NCBI GenBank assembly: GCA_019233415.1
Contig: JAFAMK010000100.1
Span: 1-20,223, forward strand
Direction: 5' to 3'
Source of the DNA: Vulcanimicrobiota bacterium
GTDB taxonomy: Bacteria; Vulcanimicrobiota; Vulcanimicrobiia; Vulcanimicrobiales; Vulcanimicrobiaceae
DNA: 20,223 nt
Shown: positions 14,254-20,223 of the stretch, one piece after another
Numbering within the stretch: position 1 is the first letter of the stretch
Layout of the letters: every line of letters begins with the position of its first letter
Position numbers and translations under genes: made by a program
The notes under the pieces: generated by a model
Databases searched by the model: none
The model's input: only the letters and a program-made list of their open reading frames with translations
Told to the model about the DNA's origin: nothing

Positions 14254-15051
14254 ATGACCGCAATACCGGCCCTCGCTCCGACTGGCGAGTATCCGTTCAT
14301 TTTCACCGACGAAGCGGGCGTGCCGGCTTTCTCGCCGACCGAGCCGTTCTTTGGGATCGGGATGCTAAAAATCTCGGACGTTGGTGTCTGGAACGACGAC
14401 CTCAACCGTCTCCTCGACGTCTTCGTTGCGCAGTCCGCCCGACGCGGACGACGGACGCGGCGCAGCGACTACGAGTTCAAGTTCAGCGCGATCACGACGC
14501 AAACGCGCCCGTTCTACGAGCGGATGATCGACTATTTCGCGAATCGCGGCGACGGGTATTTCTGTGCGTTCGTCGTCGACAAGCGTGTGCCAGGGATCAA
14601 CCCGGTCGCGGCGTGCGGTAGTACCTGGGACGCGCTCATCACGTACTCGATCACCGTGCTGCGCACCAATATCGGGCGAGAGCGGGCCGACGAGCGCGCG
14701 ATCGTCGTCGCCGACAATTACCAGAAGCCGCGAGCGCACACGAAGTATTTCGAGCGCGAGCTCGTTCACGCGCTCGGCACCAAGATCGCGAACGTCGCAA
14801 TGGCCGACTCCGGTTCCAGCAACCTCCTGCAACTGGTCGATGTGCTGCTCGGAGCGGTGATGTATCACCACAAGCTCCCCGTACTGCAACGGGTCGACGC
14901 GGACAAGAAAGCTGTCGCTGATCGCATTGCACGCATCTATGGCGTCCCGACACTCGCCGAGAACCTCACGAAGACAGCCCCGAACTATTTCAGCGTCTGG
15001 CAATTTCGCCCGCGGGTCGGGCTCGCAATGGCGGTGGGAGCGAACCAATAA
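14254..15051 (+). CDS. DUF3800-like protein, putative RNase H-fold nuclease
   Basis: The 265-residue product opens with FIFTDEAG (15-22), resembling the DESG motif of DUF3800, then FFGIGMLKI, EFKFS (74-78), FCAFVVDK (103-110), VVADNYQ (151-157) and ADSGSSNLLQLVDVLLGA (184-201), corresponding to the family's final S..LQ-AD-GA helix. Candidate acidic residues are D19, E20, D109, D154, D185 and D196. The family is predicted to adopt an RNase H-like fold and often occurs in accessory or defence islands; its function is not established. The ATG has a GGTGGGAG ribosome-binding site shortly upstream. The gene is single, with a palindromic promoter region before it and a strong hairpin after it. More A/T-ending codons than in its neighbours suggest acquisition by transfer. 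Confidence 0.8.
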   Translation: MTAIPALAPTGEYPFIFTDEAGVPAFSPTEPFFGIGMLKISDVGVWNDDLNRLLDVFVAQSARRGRRTRRSDYEFKFSAITTQTRPFYERMIDYFANRGDGYFCAFVVDKRVPGINPVAACGSTWDALITYSITVLRTNIGRERADERAIVVADNYQKPRAHTKYFERELVHALGTKIANVAMADSGSSNLLQLVDVLLGAVMYHHKLPVLQRVDADKKAVADRIARIYGVPTLAENLTKTAPNYFSVWQFRPRVGLAMAVGANQ

Positions 15052-15053
15052 GG

Positions 15054-15098
15054 AAGCCCGGGCGGGCTAGTTGACGCAGTCAACACCGGCTCGGGCTT
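15054..15098. terminator. Composite hairpin between the DUF3800-like gene and the P450 gene, probably a bidirectional terminator
   Basis: Outer arms AAGCCCG (15054-15060) and CGGGCTT (15092-15098) and inner arms GTTGAC (15070-15075) and GTCAAC (15079-15084) pair perfectly, with an imperfect GC-rich middle. It lies 3 nt after the DUF3800-like stop, between convergent genes. The T-tract is weak on both sides. Confidence 0.65.
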
Positions 15099-15131
15099 GC
15101 GGCTACAGAGTACCAGAACATGCGTTCGGTG

Positions 15132-16535
15132 TCAACCTGGATTGGAGGGGCGCCCCCGCTGGGCGCTTCGACGCGCTTCGACCCGCATCTGGATCGGCCG
15201 GCCTGGGCGCAACGTGACCAATGGATCGAGCGGGACCGGCCTCGGGTCGAGCGGACGGAAGCGCACGCGGCGCGCGAGCGTCGCGAGGACCAGGACGGCC
15301 TCGGTCCAGGCGAAGCTCTCGCCGATGCAGATGCGCGTTCCGCCGCCGAACGGGAAGTACGCGCCGCGCGGGAGCGCGGCGGTCTCGCCGTTCGACCAGC
15401 GCTCGGGGCGGAACGCCTCCGGCTCGGTCCAGAAGCGCGGGTTGCGGTGGGTGACGATCTGCGCGGCGAGGACGACCGCGCCGGCGCCGACCGCGTGCGG
15501 GCCGAGCCGGATCGGGCGAACGACGCGGCGGCCGAGAATCCACGCCGGCGGCCGCAGCCGCATCGCTTCGGCGACGACGTCGCGGGGGAACGCCAGCCGC
15601 GGGTAGTCGTCCGGCACCGGGTCGCGGTCGCCGAGGACGGTGTCGAGTTCGTCGTGCAGGCGCGCTTCCGCCCCGGGGTTGCGTGCGAGGGCGTCCCAGG
15701 TCCAGGCGAGCGCGTTCGCGGTCGTTTCGTGGCCAGCGAGCAGCAGCGTCATCGCCTCGTCGCGGACCAGCTCGGGCGGCATCGGCTGGCCGTCCTCGTC
15801 GCGGGTCGCGAGGAGCATCGAGAGCAGGTCGCCGTGGTCGCGGTCGTCGCCGCGGCGCGCGTCGATCAGGCGGTGCACGACCGCGTCGAGCCGCTCGCGC
15901 GCCGCGCGGAAGCGCCGCGTCGTCGGATGCCACGGCACGTGATCGAGCAGCTCGCCGAGCGGGGACATCGAGGCCGGGAAGACTTCCATCGCTTCGGTCA
16001 CCGCGCCGCCGATCGTGTCGGCGTAGTCGTCGACGTCGGTCGAAAAGAGCGTCGCGGCGGCGATCCGCAGGGCGAGCCGGTTCATGAGCGCGTCGACCGC
16101 GACGGTCTCGCCGTCGGCGAGGCGGTCCGCGGCGTCACGCGCCGCGCCGATCATCGTCGCGGCGTACCCGGCGACCCGCTCGCGGTGGAACGCGGGCTGC
16201 ACGAGGCGCCGCTGGCGCAGGTGGAGCGGCTCGTCGCTGGTCAGCAGCCCCTGCCCCAGCAGGCGGCGCATCCGCCGCAGCCCGCGGCTCTTCACGACGT
16301 CGTAGCCGCTGGCCGTCAGGAGCTGGTCGATCAGCGCCGGCTCGTCGAGTAGCCAGAGCCGCACCGGCGGGGTGAGCGAGACCCACGAGGCGACCGGCCC
16401 GTGCTCGCGCGCGGTCCGTTCGAGGAAGGCCGTAATCCCGGTGAAGTCGCCGCCGGCCCACATCCCGCGCAGCGCCGCAAGCAGCGAGGGGCCGGAGATG
16501 CGGGCAGGGCTGTCCTGAGCGAGGGCCATCGCCAT
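15132..16535 (-). CDS. Cytochrome P450 monooxygenase
   Basis: The 467-residue haem enzyme has the I-helix oxygen-activation motif AGHETT (267-272), the K-helix E323-AMR326, FRPERW (375-380) and the haem-binding FPFGGGTRICIG (394-405) with cysteine ligand C403. There is no N-terminal membrane anchor, so it is probably soluble and needs a ferredoxin/reductase encoded elsewhere. The length and PERW/FPFGGG phrasing resemble the CYP102/CYP110-like bacterial group that often oxidises fatty acids or terpenoids; the substrate cannot be read from sequence. The ATG is 16535; a second ATG two codons on is equally possible. The gene diverges from fabF with only 20-71 nt between, depending on the fabF start. 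Confidence 0.95.
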   Translation of the reverse strand: MAMALAQDSPARISGPSLLAALRGMWAGGDFTGITAFLERTAREHGPVASWVSLTPPVRLWLLDEPALIDQLLTASGYDVVKSRGLRRMRRLLGQGLLTSDEPLHLRQRRLVQPAFHRERVAGYAATMIGAARDAADRLADGETVAVDALMNRLALRIAAATLFSTDVDDYADTIGGAVTEAMEVFPASMSPLGELLDHVPWHPTTRRFRAARERLDAVVHRLIDARRGDDRDHGDLLSMLLATRDEDGQPMPPELVRDEAMTLLLAGHETTANALAWTWDALARNPGAEARLHDELDTVLGDRDPVPDDYPRLAFPRDVVAEAMRLRPPAWILGRRVVRPIRLGPHAVGAGAVVLAAQIVTHRNPRFWTEPEAFRPERWSNGETAALPRGAYFPFGGGTRICIGESFAWTEAVLVLATLARRVRFRPLDPRPVPLDPLVTLRPGRPIQMRVEARRSAQRGRPSNPG

Positions 16536-16555
16536 GGAGTCTACCGCAGGGCCCG

Positions 16556-17857
16556 ATGGCTGTCCCTGGGAGGGGCAGTACCGCGGCCTCAGAATCCGGT
16601 CGTGTTTTGGAGAAACGCCGCGTCGTCGTCACGGGGCTGGGCGCGGTCACGCCGCTCGGCAACACCAAGGAAGCCTACTGGGAGGGCCTGATCACGGGCC
16701 GCTCCGGGGTCGCGCCCATCACGGCGTTCGACGCCGCGAAGCTGAGCACGCGGATCGCGGCCGAGGTCAAGGACTTCGACAGCGATGCGCTGATCGGGCG
16801 GCGCGACGCGCGGCGCATGGACCGCTACGCGCAGTTCGCACTCGTCGCGGCGCGCGAGGCGATGGCCGACGCGGCGTTCCCCGAGGACGCCGACGTGCGG
16901 GCGCGGACCGGCGCGGTCGTCGCGTCGGGGATCGGCGGGATCATCACCGTCGAGCGCACGACGATCGAGGCCGGCACGAACGAGACGTGGGACCGCATCT
17001 CGCCCTTCTTCGTCCCGATGCTCATGTCGAACGCCGCGTCGGCGCACATCTCGATGAACTACGGGCTGCGCGGCCCCGTCTTTGCGGTCGCGTCGGCCTG
17101 CGCGAGCGGAAACGATGCGCTCGCCGTCGCGTACGACAAGATCGTCATGGGCGAGGCGATCGCGATCGTCACCGGCGGCAGCGAAGCAACGGTGATCCCG
17201 ACCGCGATGGGCGGCTTCTGCTCGATGAAGGCGATGTCGACGCGCAACGACGACCCGGCGCACGCCTCGCGCCCGTTCGACAAGGAGCGCGACGGCTTCG
17301 TGCTCGGCGAAGGGGCCGGGATCATGGTCGTCGAGGACCGCGACTTCGCAATCGCGCGCGGCGCGCGCATCTACGCCGAACTTCTCGGCTACGGGCAGGC
17401 CGCCGACGCGTACCACATCGCGCAGCCCGATCCCGAGTCGAAGGGCGTCACCCTCGCGATGGAACGCGCGCTGCTGCGCAGCGGCGTGGCACCGGAACAG
17501 GTCGGCTACGTCAACGCGCACGGAACCTCGACGCCGCTCGGCGATCTGGCCGAGTCGCAGGCGATCGAACGCGTCTTCGGCGAGCACGCGACGAGCGGCA
17601 AGCTCGCGGTCTCGTCGACGAAGTCGATGCACGGACATTTGCTCGGCGCCGCCGGCGCGATCGAAGGGATCGCGACGGTGCTCGCGCTGCACCACGGCAT
17701 CCTTCCGCCGACGACGAACTACGAGGTCCCGGATCCCGAATGCCGGCTCGACTACGTGCCGAACGTCGCGCGCAAGGCGCAGGTCGAGATCGCCGCGTCG
17801 AACGGCTTCGGCTTCGGGGGCCACAACACGACCGTCATTTTCGGCCGGCACGATTAG
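16556..17857 (+). CDS. fabF: 3-oxoacyl-[acyl-carrier-protein] synthase II
   Basis: This thiolase-fold condensing enzyme extends acyl-ACP with malonyl-ACP. From ATG 16556 it has 433 residues, with RRVVVTGLGAVTPLG (21-35), nucleophile C182 in ASACASGND, H322 in NAHGTSTPLGD, and K356/H361 in STKSMHGHLLGAAG. This is the Cys-His-His set of KAS II; the SMHGHLL variant replaces the common SMTGHLL. Family members usually start one or two residues before RRVVVTG, so TTG 16607 (MEKRRVVVTG) is a strong alternative that would widen the gap to the divergent P450 gene to 71 nt. Neither start has a clear ribosome-binding site. rnc begins one base after the stop; acpP is not in the window. Confidence 0.95.
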   Translation: MAVPGRGSTAASESGRVLEKRRVVVTGLGAVTPLGNTKEAYWEGLITGRSGVAPITAFDAAKLSTRIAAEVKDFDSDALIGRRDARRMDRYAQFALVAAREAMADAAFPEDADVRARTGAVVASGIGGIITVERTTIEAGTNETWDRISPFFVPMLMSNAASAHISMNYGLRGPVFAVASACASGNDALAVAYDKIVMGEAIAIVTGGSEATVIPTAMGGFCSMKAMSTRNDDPAHASRPFDKERDGFVLGEGAGIMVVEDRDFAIARGARIYAELLGYGQAADAYHIAQPDPESKGVTLAMERALLRSGVAPEQVGYVNAHGTSTPLGDLAESQAIERVFGEHATSGKLAVSSTKSMHGHLLGAAGAIEGIATVLALHHGILPPTTNYEVPDPECRLDYVPNVARKAQVEIAASNGFGFGGHNTTVIFGRHD

Positions 17858-17858
17858 C

Positions 17859-18665
17859 ATGGCCGGGGAGAAGCGGCGCGCGCGGCTGCGCGCGCTGCTG
17901 AAGACTGCGGGTGCCGCGGAGGTCGATACGGCCGCGGTCGAGCAGGCGTTCGTGCACGAGAGCGCGGCGCGCGAGGGGGCGGGGCGCTCGAACGAGCGGC
18001 TGGAGTTCCTGGGCGATGCGATCCTCGGCTACGTCGCGGCGCGCTGGCTGACCGCGAAGTACGCGGACGCGACCGAAGGCGAGCTGGCGCGCCGCAAGGC
18101 CGCGCTCGTCAGCGGCGAGGCGTGCGCCAAGACCGCGCGCCGGCTCGGGTTCGGCGAGCTGGTCGTGCTGGGTCTGGGGATGGCGCAGAGCGGCGGGTCC
18201 GAGAACGCGACGATCCTCGCTGACGCCTTCGAGGCGTTCATCGCCGTCCTCGCCGCGGCGACCGACGTCGAGCGCGTCGCGCGCTTCGTCGAGCGCGAGC
18301 ACCTCGTCCCGGCCGACAAGGGTTCGACCGGCGAGCCCGACGCGAAGACCGCGCTCCAGGAGTTCGCCCAGGCGGCGCTGCGGGTTACCCCGATGTACTT
18401 CGAGCGCGCCGAAGGCGCGCCGCACGAGCGCCGCTACACCTCGCAGGTCCGCGTCGGCGACGAGATCCTCGGCGAGGGGATCGGCCCGTCGAAGAAGGCG
18501 GCGCAGCTGAGCGCCGCCGCGATGGCCCTGACCACCCTGCGCCACCGGCACCCGGCAAGCCCCGCGCGCCCGGCGTCGAACCACGACGACGGGCGAGTGA
18601 TCGCGCTGGACAAGCGCCGCCGTCCCCGTTCTCCCCGCAAGCCCGACCCCGGAGCGCCCGTCTAG
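17859..18665 (+). CDS. rnc: Ribonuclease III
   Basis: This double-strand-specific endoribonuclease processes rRNA and structured mRNAs. Residues 1-150 form the RNase III domain with NERLEFLGDAIL (45-56) and catalytic acidic residues E49, D53, D122 and E125, equivalent to E. coli E41, D45, D114 and E117. A dsRNA-binding domain follows at about 159-228 (DAKTALQEFAQ, then RRYTSQVRVG and GPSKKAAQLSAAAMAL). A 40-residue tail rich in Arg, Lys and Pro extends past the usual end and may add RNA affinity. The ATG lies one base after the fabF stop and smc follows after two bases, so the three form the common fabF-rnc-smc operon. Confidence 0.96.
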   Translation: MAGEKRRARLRALLKTAGAAEVDTAAVEQAFVHESAAREGAGRSNERLEFLGDAILGYVAARWLTAKYADATEGELARRKAALVSGEACAKTARRLGFGELVVLGLGMAQSGGSENATILADAFEAFIAVLAAATDVERVARFVEREHLVPADKGSTGEPDAKTALQEFAQAALRVTPMYFERAEGAPHERRYTSQVRVGDEILGEGIGPSKKAAQLSAAAMALTTLRHRHPASPARPASNHDDGRVIALDKRRRPRSPRKPDPGAPV

Positions 18666-18667
18666 CC

Positions 18668-20223
18668 TTGCGCCTCAAAGCCCTCAAAGTCTTCGGCTTC
18701 AAGACGTTTGCCGAAGCGACGACGCTCGACTTCATCGACGGGACGACCGCGGTGGTCGGCCCCAACGGTTCCGGAAAGTCCAACCTGGTCGACGCGATCC
18801 GCTGGGTCCTCGGCGAGCAGTCCTCGCGCAGCCTGCGCTCGCAGAAGATGGAAGACGTCATCTTCGCCGGCAACAACGCGCGCAAGCCGCTCGGGATGGC
18901 CGAGGTCTCGCTGACCTTCGACAATCACGACCATCAACTTCCGCTGGACTTCAACGAAGTGCAGATCACGCGGCGCACCTACCGCGCCGGCGAGTCGGAG
19001 TTCTTCATCAACCGCGCGCAGGTGCGGCTGCGCGACGTGCACGAGCTGCTGATGGGGACGGGGCTCGGTCCGGGTTCGTACGCGATCGTCTCGCAGGGCC
19101 AGATCGACGCGATCCTCTCGTCGAAGCCGACCGAACGCCGCGCGCTGTTCGAAGAGACCGCCGGGATCGGCAAGTTCCTCGCGCGCAAGAACGAGGCGCT
19201 GCGCCGGCTCGACGCGACGGAGCAGAACGCGATCCGCGTCAACGACCTGATCGCCGAACTCGAACGGCGCGCGCCGGAACTCGACGCGCAGGTGCGCCGT
19301 GCGAAGCGCTACCGCAAACTGACCGCGCGCGTGCGCGACTTGGAGATTCTGTCGTACCTGCGCGCGTCCGCGACGCGGCGGACCGAACGCGAGCGCGTCG
19401 CGGCGGAACTGGAACAGCACGAGAACGCGCGCGCGGCCGCCGCGGCGCGCGCGGCGCAGCTCGGCGCGCAGCTTTCGACGCTGCGCGAGGCGCTGTACAC
19501 GCTGGAACTGGACCTCGACAAGCATCGCGCCGACGCGCAGGCGGCGCGCGCCGAGCTGGCGCGGCTCGAAGCCGACCTCGCCGCCGCGGTCGCGCGGCGC
19601 GACGGGCTCGAACGGCAGTCGAACGCGGTGGTCGCCGACCGCGACCGCGTCGAAAGCGAGCGCGTCACGCTGCGCGAGCAGATCGCCTCGCTCGAAGAGC
19701 GGCTCGCGCCGCTGACCGCGCAGACCGACGGCTCGCGCGAGCGCGAACTGGCCGCCTCCGCTGCGGTCGCCGACGCACGCGGCGCGCTCGACGGCGTCTA
19801 CCAGGAACTGCGCGCGGTCGAAGCGCTCGCCGCGGAGCAGGCCGCCAACGAGGCGGAGCGCCGCGCGCAGATGGCCTCGACGCGTACGGAAATCGAACGC
19901 CTCGAAGGCGAACACGCGGCGGCGCTCGCGGAGCGCGACGTCCACGCGAAGGCCGCCGACGAAGCGCGCGCGCGGTTCGGCGAGCGCGAGCTGCTGATCG
20001 CGCGCTACGAAGCCGAAGCGACGGCGCAGCACGAGCGCGCGCGGGTCGCGCGCGAGCGCGGCGAAGCCGCGGCGCAGCGCGTCGCCGACCTGCAGCGCCG
20101 TCACCGCGAGATCGCTTCGGAGATCGCGGCGGCCGAGTCGCGCCTGCACACGATCGAGGAACTCGAAGCGGCGCTCGAAGGGCACGCGCACGGGACGCGC
20201 GCGGTCGTCGAGGCCGCGCAGCG
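18668..20223 (+). CDS. smc: Chromosome segregation ATPase SMC, N-terminal part (runs off the window)
   Basis: About 518 residues are visible with no stop before the right edge. The N-terminal head has LRLKALKVFGFKTFA, Walker A G31-PNGSGKSN39, then RWVLGEQSSRSLRSQKMEDV and the arm motif TGLGPGSYAIVSQGQIDAIL; FEETAGIGKFLARKNEALRRL leads into a long Ala/Arg/Glu/Leu-rich coiled coil to the window edge. SMC dimers with ScpAB organise and segregate the chromosome. The start is TTG 18668, two bases after the rnc stop; there is no ATG or GTG before the conserved head sequence. The signature motif, Walker B and hinge lie beyond the window. A long open frame on the opposite strand here is a GC-bias shadow. 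Confidence 0.95.
   Translation, partial: MRLKALKVFGFKTFAEATTLDFIDGTTAVVGPNGSGKSNLVDAIRWVLGEQSSRSLRSQKMEDVIFAGNNARKPLGMAEVSLTFDNHDHQLPLDFNEVQITRRTYRAGESEFFINRAQVRLRDVHELLMGTGLGPGSYAIVSQGQIDAILSSKPTERRALFEETAGIGKFLARKNEALRRLDATEQNAIRVNDLIAELERRAPELDAQVRRAKRYRKLTARVRDLEILSYLRASATRRTERERVAAELEQHENARAAAAARAAQLGAQLSTLREALYTLELDLDKHRADAQAARAELARLEADLAAAVARRDGLERQSNAVVADRDRVESERVTLREQIASLEERLAPLTAQTDGSRERELAASAAVADARGALDGVYQELRAVEALAAEQAANEAERRAQMASTRTEIERLEGEHAAALAERDVHAKAADEARARFGERELLIARYEAEATAQHERARVARERGEAAAQRVADLQRRHREIASEIAAAESRLHTIEELEAALEGHAHGTRAVVEAAQ

Noticed and set aside
14094..14405. A 103-codon minus-strand frame ending just before the truncated small gene, considered as its missing N-terminus
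   Set aside because: Its sequence is antisense to the DUF3800-like gene and shows no FVIRI-type strand or similarity to the intact copy.
16589..17860. A 423-codon minus-strand open frame opposite fabF, and a similar plus-strand one at 4959-6002 opposite mreB
   Set aside because: Both lie exactly opposite well-supported genes and their products are Arg/Asp-rich with no recognisable domain; they are GC-bias shadows.
18662..20191. A 509-codon open frame on the minus strand opposite smc
   Set aside because: It is fully antisense to an unmistakable SMC coding frame, its product is Arg/Ala/Val-rich low complexity, and long antisense frames are expected at this GC content.

Overview
The window is uniformly GC-rich, densely packed bacterial chromosome made mostly of housekeeping genes with small accessory inserts. 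No rRNA, tRNA, CRISPR array or transposase gene was recognised. The gene set (mreBCD-mrdA, a diaminopimelate decarboxylase, type II fatty acid synthesis, RNase III, SMC, and an L27 with a cleavable-type N-terminal extension) indicates a rod-forming, peptidoglycan-containing bacterium. A deep-branching high-GC phylum such as Eremiobacterota/WPS-2 would fit, but that is a low-confidence impression and not shown by the sequence.

Layout. (1) Positions 1-1488, plus strand: the C-terminal part of an unrecognised Ala/Pro-rich protein, then a membrane-anchored HEAT-like protein without a canonical start codon. (2) 1489-1758: a convergent intergenic region with two different palindromic elements, one of them a perfect 29-bp inverted repeat enclosing a CGGAG motif repeated about every 16 nt. 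(3) 8532 down to 1759, minus strand: a tightly overlapped run nadD - lysA - (75-nt gap) - maf - mreB - mreC - mreD - mrdA. It covers NAD synthesis, the last step of lysine synthesis, and the elongasome scaffold with its transpeptidase. (4) 8581-12045, plus strand: one very large BTAD/AAA/TPR-type transcriptional regulator, overlapping tail-to-tail with a small conserved protein. (5) 13888 down to 12265, minus strand: rpmA - terminator - obgE. (6) 13923-15098: a truncated second copy of the small protein, a palindromic promoter region, a DUF3800-like putative nuclease gene and a strong hairpin. (7) 15132-16535, minus strand: a cytochrome P450. (8) 16556 to the right edge, plus strand: fabF - rnc - smc (smc runs off the window).

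Interpretation. In many bacteria rplU-(prp)-rpmA-obgE-nadD form one neighbourhood. Here it looks broken in two places: the regulator plus small gene lie between obgE and nadD, and the DUF3800 gene with the truncated small gene lies where rplU (and prp) would be expected. The points most worth a second look are: an actin-like Gln at the catalytic Glu position of MreB; a Prp-type L27 extension with no local prp or rplU, transcribed from a near-consensus promoter that implies an almost leaderless mRNA; the duplicated small protein at the two break points; the DUF3800 gene with its palindrome; the CGGAG-iteron inverted-repeat element; and the apparent ATC start of the HEAT-like gene.
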